Source: Streptomyces sp. SAT1 | GTDB lineage: Bacteria > Actinomycetota > Actinomycetes > Streptomycetales > Streptomycetaceae | NCBI RefSeq assembly: GCF_001654495.1 | Contig: NZ_CP015849.1 | Location: 2,122,501-2,186,500, forward strand | DNA length: 64,000 nucleotides | Reading direction: 5' to 3' | Part shown: positions 60,734 through 64,000 of the stretch, in pieces | How positions within the stretch are numbered: position 1 is the first letter of the stretch | Layout: every line of letters begins with the position of its first letter | Position numbers and translations under genes: made by a program | The notes under the pieces: model-generated | The model's input: the letters and a program-made list of their open reading frames with translations, nothing else | Database searches by the model: none | What the model was told of the DNA's origin: nothing

Positions 60734-61771
60734 ATGTCCGCCAGTCTGGAGCAGTTGCGCCGCTGTCATCTCGCCGTCGACCTGGGAGCGGCCCGGACCC
60801 GTGTGTACGTCAAGGGCGCGGGACTCGTCGTCGACCAGCCCTCGGTCGCCGCCGTCAACACCCGTACCGGCGCGCTGATCGCGGTCGGCGAGTTCGCGGA
60901 GAAGATGACCGGCCGCACCCCCGACTACATCCGCGTGGTCCGCCCGGTCTCCGGCGGCACCGTCATCGACATCGAGATGGCCCAGCGCATGCTGCGGCAT
61001 CTGCTCGGCGACAAGATGCGCCGCTCGCTGCGCCGCAAGGCCCGGCTGCGGGCGGCGGCCTGCACCCCGCACGACGCCGATCCGCTGGCCCAGCGCGCCA
61101 CCGTCGAGACCCTGGTCGGACTCGGCGCCCGCCGGGTGGAGCTGGTCGACACGCTCATCGCCGCCGCCGTGGGCTGCGGACTGCCCGTGGAACGCGCCGA
61201 GGCCACCATGATCATGGTGTGCGGCGCCGCGGCGACCCAGGTGGCCGTCCTCTCCCTCGGCTCGATCGTCGCCGCCGTACGAATGCCGGTGGGCGGCGAG
61301 GCCGTCGACCACGCGATCGTCCAGCACCTGCGCCAGGAACACGCGTTGGTGCTGCCCAGCCAGTCGGTGCGCCCGCTGCAACTGGCCCTGCACGACAACG
61401 GCCTCACGGCGCACGGCCCGGCGGCCACCGAGATCCACGGCCGGGACGTGGCCACCGGGCTCGCCCGCTCCGTCCTGGTGGACACCGCCGCCGTGCGAGA
61501 AGCCATCCAGGCCCCGCTGACCGCCGTGCTCGACGGCATCTACACGGTGCTGCGGGAGTGCCCGCCCGACCTGGTCGCCGACCTCGTGGACCGGGGCATC
61601 ATGATGGTCGGCGGCTCCGCGCTGCTGCCGGGCCTCGACCAGATGCTGCGCCGGGCCACGGGCATGCCGGTGCACATCGCCGACCGCCCCGACGTGTGCG
61701 CGGTGCAGGGCCTGGGCGAGATGCTGGAGGGCCGGATCGAACCGCTGGTACTGGACCCGATCGGGGCGTAG
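60734..61771 (+). CDS. mbl: MreB/Mbl-like actin homologue
   Basis: 345 residues. Actin-fold motifs: phosphate-1 HLAVDLGAARTRVYVKG (about residues 11-27; the usual DLGTANT is DLGAART), connect-1-like region, phosphate-2 MIMVCGAAATQVAVLS (DIGGGTTD is replaced), and adenosine motif GIMMVGGSALLPGLDQML (about residues 292-309). It is shorter than MreB and its nucleotide loops are weakened, as in the S. coelicolor Mbl (SCO2451), which functions in spore wall assembly. GGGAGG precedes ATG 60734. No mreC/mreD are adjacent. Confidence 0.85.
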   Translation: MSASLEQLRRCHLAVDLGAARTRVYVKGAGLVVDQPSVAAVNTRTGALIAVGEFAEKMTGRTPDYIRVVRPVSGGTVIDIEMAQRMLRHLLGDKMRRSLRRKARLRAAACTPHDADPLAQRATVETLVGLGARRVELVDTLIAAAVGCGLPVERAEATMIMVCGAAATQVAVLSLGSIVAAVRMPVGGEAVDHAIVQHLRQEHALVLPSQSVRPLQLALHDNGLTAHGPAATEIHGRDVATGLARSVLVDTAAVREAIQAPLTAVLDGIYTVLRECPPDLVADLVDRGIMMVGGSALLPGLDQMLRRATGMPVHIADRPDVCAVQGLGEMLEGRIEPLVLDPIGA

Positions 61772-61779
61772 CCGCCGAC

Positions 61780-62061
61780 GACGGCGCCCCGGCGACGGCG
61801 GCGTCCCGGAACCGCCCCGCGTCCCGGACCTCGCACAGCACCCGCCCGTCCGCCGCCCACACCCGTACCTCGCCCGAACCGCCGCCGTGCACCTCACTGT
61901 TGGCGGTCAGCTCGGCGGCGACCGGCACCCGGTCCTCCAGCCGTCGCCCGGCAGGACCGAGCAGCGCGCCAAGGCGCACGGCGTCGTACGGGCACAGGAC
62001 CGTCACCTCGCGACCCCGAAACGCCAGCTTGATCAGCGCCTCGTGCTGAATGCGGAGGGCA
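61780..62061 (-). pseudogene. remnant of a MEDS/anti-sigma kinase-type regulator
   Basis: The reverse strand reads HEALIKLAFRGREVTVLCPYD, the end of a MEDS domain, then after a deletion VAAELTANSEVHGGG, the N-box of an HATPase (anti-sigma) domain, and VRVWAADGRVLCEVRDAG, the G1 box. The normal spacing between these is over 100 residues, so an internal deletion joined the two halves. No start codon or ribosome site is present. It follows the mbl stop closely, and reads toward it. Confidence 0.65.
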
Positions 62062-62128
62062 GGGCGCTGGAAGGGCTCCGGCCGTGCGGACCCCCCGGCC
62101 CCGGCCCCGGCGAAGGCAATACCGGCAC

Positions 62129-62345
62129 CCCGCTGCCCGGCACCCCACGCTGCCCGGCACCCCACCGGCCCGACCGAACCGGCCCGCGCACCGCCCGCCA
62201 GGTGTACGCGGCGGAGCACAGGGCAGGCGCAGAACAGACCACCGGGCCCCGGCTCCCGAAAAGCCACGGAGAACCGGAGCACCGGAGGACTGGAGGACTG
62301 GAACACCGGAGGACTGGAGCACCGGAGCACCGGGAGACCGGGAAG
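62129..62345 (+). repeat. two tandem repeat tracts upstream of the STAS-ANTAR gene
   Basis: First tract (about 62129-62166): copies of CTGCCCGGCACCCCA. Second tract (62271-62345): units of 8-9 bp such as GGAGCACC and GGAGGACT in more than seven copies. Between them is ordinary GC-rich DNA without a gene. The second tract ends about 50 bp before the STAS-ANTAR start. Confidence 0.7.
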
Positions 62346-62394
62346 GCAGGGGGGCGACGAGACGAGCGGGACGACGGGCGGGACAGGGCGGGAC

Positions 62395-63141
62395 ATGACC
62401 TCAGGGACACCACCTCCACCTCTCGCGCGGCGGCTGGACGCGCCGGCCGCTCCGCTGGCCATCGCCGCGCACGTCCGCCCGGACGGCCGGGCCCGGCTCG
62501 CCCCGAGCGGAGAGCTGGTGCACGGCTGCGCGGACACGCTGGCCAAGGCGCTCGCCGAACTGCCGCCCCGAACCTGCCGGATCGACCTGGACATGGCCGG
62601 GGTGACGTTCATGGACTCGGCGGGTCTCGGCTTCCTGGAGGCGCTCGACGCGCACGGCCGCTGCCATCTCGTCCCCGTCACGGCCACCGGCTGGACGGGG
62701 CAGCCGCGCCGCGTCCTGGAACTGGCCGGCCTGGACACCGCCGACCCGCTGAACCCGTCCCCGGAGGATCCCGCGCCCCCCGCACCGGCCGCCCCCGCCC
62801 CCGCCTCGGCGGTGGCCGTGGAGCGCGGGGAGCGGCTGCTCCAACTCCAGCGGGAGGTCGAGCAGCTGCGCCGGGCCATCGACTCCCGCCCGGTCATCGA
62901 CCAGGCCCGCGGCATCCTGATGGCCGCCCACGCCTGCACCCCGCAGCAGGCCTGGGACATCCTCCGCGAGGCGTCCCAGCGCTCCAACACCAAGCTGCGG
63001 ACCGTGGCCTCCGCCGTCACCGCGGGCGCCCTGCCGGACGGGCCCCCGCCCCCGGAGGAGATCCGCGCGGCCCTGCGCGCCGCGCTGGCCCGGACGACCG
63101 CGTGCGGAGGAGGGAACGACGGGTACCCGGACCCCGAGTGA
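62395..63141 (+). CDS. STAS-ANTAR domain regulator
   Basis: 248 residues. N-terminal STAS (anti-sigma-antagonist) domain: ARLAPSGELVHGCADTLAKALAEL and IDLDMAGVTFMDSAGLGFLEALD with the phosphorylatable Ser in DSAGL (about residue 80). A Pro/Ala linker leads to the C-terminal ANTAR RNA-binding domain: LQREVEQLRRAIDSRPVIDQARGILMAAHACTPQQAWDILREASQRSNTKLRTVASAVT (about residues 155-215). ANTAR proteins bind paired hairpins and prevent termination. ATG 62395 has only a weak GGCGGG ahead. It should link partner-switching input to RNA antitermination. Confidence 0.88.
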   Translation: MTSGTPPPPLARRLDAPAAPLAIAAHVRPDGRARLAPSGELVHGCADTLAKALAELPPRTCRIDLDMAGVTFMDSAGLGFLEALDAHGRCHLVPVTATGWTGQPRRVLELAGLDTADPLNPSPEDPAPPAPAAPAPASAVAVERGERLLQLQREVEQLRRAIDSRPVIDQARGILMAAHACTPQQAWDILREASQRSNTKLRTVASAVTAGALPDGPPPPEEIRAALRAALARTTACGGGNDGYPDPE

Positions 63142-63166
63142 CCACCCCAGGTCCGCAGGAGCCACC

Positions 63167-63331
63167 ATGAACATGCGAGAGCACACCCCCTCCCAGGCCG
63201 AGGGCGAACGCGACGACACCCCCACCCGCCGCACGGCCGACACCCCGGAACCGCCCTACCCGACCCCTTCCCAGGCCGAGGGCGACCGCGACGACCTCCC
63301 GGAGACGTCGGACGCGGCGGACGGCACCTGA
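63167..63331 (+). CDS. small acidic protein with duplicated PSQAEGxRDD motif
   Basis: 54 residues, starting at ATG 63167 with GGAG 7-8 nt upstream. It contains PSQAEGERDD and PSQAEGDRDD about 30 residues apart, and is otherwise Pro/Thr/Asp/Glu-rich and probably disordered. It begins 25 bp after the STAS-ANTAR stop in the same direction. No family recognised. Confidence 0.6.
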   Translation: MNMREHTPSQAEGERDDTPTRRTADTPEPPYPTPSQAEGDRDDLPETSDAADGT

Positions 63332-63362
63332 GACCGGTCCGGCGCGGGATCCGGGGCCGGGC

Positions 63363-64000
63363 CTACGGGGACACCCCGGTGCCCGCCGCCGGGACGCCGC
63401 GCCGCGCTCGTTGCAGGGCCGTCAGCCTGTACACGTACAGCGCGGCCGCGACAGCCGTGGGGACCACGAGGAGCCGGAGGACCACGGCTGTCCAGCCCGT
63501 TGTGTTGAGGGCGTAGTCGCCGTGCGGCCGGTCGGCCCAGTCGGCGTGGTTGATCCTGGCCCAGTGGCACGTCCTCCAGAACTCCGGCCAGGTGACCAGG
63601 GTGAGCAGCCAGAGACTCCACCAGAGGTCGAGCCTGGCGGCGGGAGCCATGGCCCCGGCCCGGCCGGGCGGGCTGGAGGCGTGCCAGACGTCGTTGGCGA
63701 TCTGCTTGGGCAGGTAGAGGTTGCCGACCGGGACGAACCAGGCGAGGACGGCCATGCGAGGGTGGTGGCGCAGCCGCCCGGGGGCGAAGTGCTCGGCGGC
63801 GGCGCGTGCTTGGGTGAACCAGAGCAGCCAGCACACGACCAGCACCGCTCCCGAGCCGATCTGGAGTTTCCCCCAGAGGTCGGAGGCGGACCCGCCGTCC
63901 CAGTACTGGTAGGCCGCGTTGCCGTGCAGGGTGCTCGCCAGATAGAGCTGCCGGCCGGCCGTGCCCAGGGCCACCGCGGTGAACAGGGTGAGCGCCGCGT
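63363..64000 (-). CDS. DUF4328 membrane protein (5' end beyond the window)
   Basis: The reading frame stays open to the right edge (GCG CTC ACC CTG TTC ACC... in frame before the GTG at 63974), so the N-terminus is missing. About 212 residues are visible with helices near ALTLFTAVALGTAGRQLYLA, GSGAVLVVCWLLWFTQAR, MAVLAWFVPVGNLYLPKQIANDVWHASSP, LDLWWSLWLLTLVTWPEFW and VVLRLLVVPTAVAAALYVYRL. The PVGNLYLPKQIxxDVW signature is that of DUF4328. Function unknown. Confidence 0.85.
   Translation of the reverse strand, partial: AALTLFTAVALGTAGRQLYLASTLHGNAAYQYWDGGSASDLWGKLQIGSGAVLVVCWLLWFTQARAAAEHFAPGRLRHHPRMAVLAWFVPVGNLYLPKQIANDVWHASSPPGRAGAMAPAARLDLWWSLWLLTLVTWPEFWRTCHWARINHADWADRPHGDYALNTTGWTAVVLRLLVVPTAVAAALYVYRLTALQRARRGVPAAGTGVSP

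Noticed and set aside
1-64000. CRISPR arrays, tRNA/rRNA genes, insertion sequences or prophage
   Set aside because: The tandem repeats are short, contiguous and lack unique spacers; no cloverleaf, transposase or integrase signature was recognised.

Overview
The window is a 64 kb piece of a Streptomyces chromosome. Very high GC, third-codon-position GC bias, GTG starts, Tat and lipobox exports, a FasR-fabD-fabH-acpP-fabF cluster and a SCO2400-family protein all point that way. From memory, gene order follows the S. coelicolor SCO2370-SCO2455 neighbourhood (aceE, fab cluster, ChvE-type sugar ABC operon, matB, mbl-like gene), so this is mostly core chromosome with accessory patches. I see no tRNA, rRNA, CRISPR array, insertion sequence or phage gene.

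Layout. 0-3.4 kb: DUF3052 gene (cut by the left edge) divergent from aceE, the pyruvate dehydrogenase E1. 3.4-13 kb: small membrane protein, an MFS exporter with its divergent TetR repressor, alpha/beta hydrolase, DUF4429-SHOCT protein, MerR regulator, GNAT acetyltransferase, L,D-transpeptidase and a secreted three-repeat SpaA-type surface protein. 13-20.3 kb: serine hydrolase, pirin, then fasR and the type II fatty acid synthase genes, closed by a strong bidirectional terminator and a DUF3145 gene. 20.3-28.2 kb: GDSL lipoprotein, galM, RidA plus beta-hydroxyacid dehydrogenase facing a LysR regulator, EI24-like membrane protein, ohr, an NADPH oxidoreductase and a divergent MarR regulator. 28.2-32.1 kb: rifampin phosphotransferase behind a perfect rifamycin-associated element, and the SCO2400-family protein. 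32.2-43.6 kb: sugar-acid catabolism (enolase-superfamily dehydratase, Zn-dehydrogenase, an unknown), a ChvE/XylG/XylH-type importer, an Rrf2 regulator and a GH35 protein that appears to lack both catalytic glutamates. 43.9-48.6 kb: a compact operon of HExxH metallopeptidase, two paralogous seven-helix MAB_1171c-type membrane proteins and an FAD monooxygenase. 49.2-52.7 kb: IclR plus SMP-30 lactonase, a hypothetical gene and an ATP-grasp enzyme. 52.7-64 kb: MerR remnant, matB with a fused beta/alpha carboxyltransferase, a 19-residue peptide gene with its own operator array and terminator, a large secreted subtilase, an MreB/Mbl-like gene, an anti-sigma remnant, a STAS-ANTAR regulator, a small acidic protein and a DUF4328 gene cut by the right edge.

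Two features recur. Many single-gene units look leaderless: a TANNNT -10 box ends 6-9 nt before the start codon and no Shine-Dalgarno is visible; I used this to fix several starts. Short tandem repeats (9 to 30 bp) are repeatedly found next to ribosome-binding sites, at gene ends and inside protein linkers (matB leader, subtilase leader, rph, ABC ATPase tail, 43.6-43.8 kb, 51.0 kb, 52.6 kb, 62.1-62.3 kb), suggesting a genome prone to slippage or local duplication.

Best candidates for something new are the peptide gene at 56.5 kb, the metallopeptidase/MAB_1171c/FAD operon at 44-48.6 kb, the apparently inactive GH35 protein, and a palindromic element inserted in frame inside aceE.
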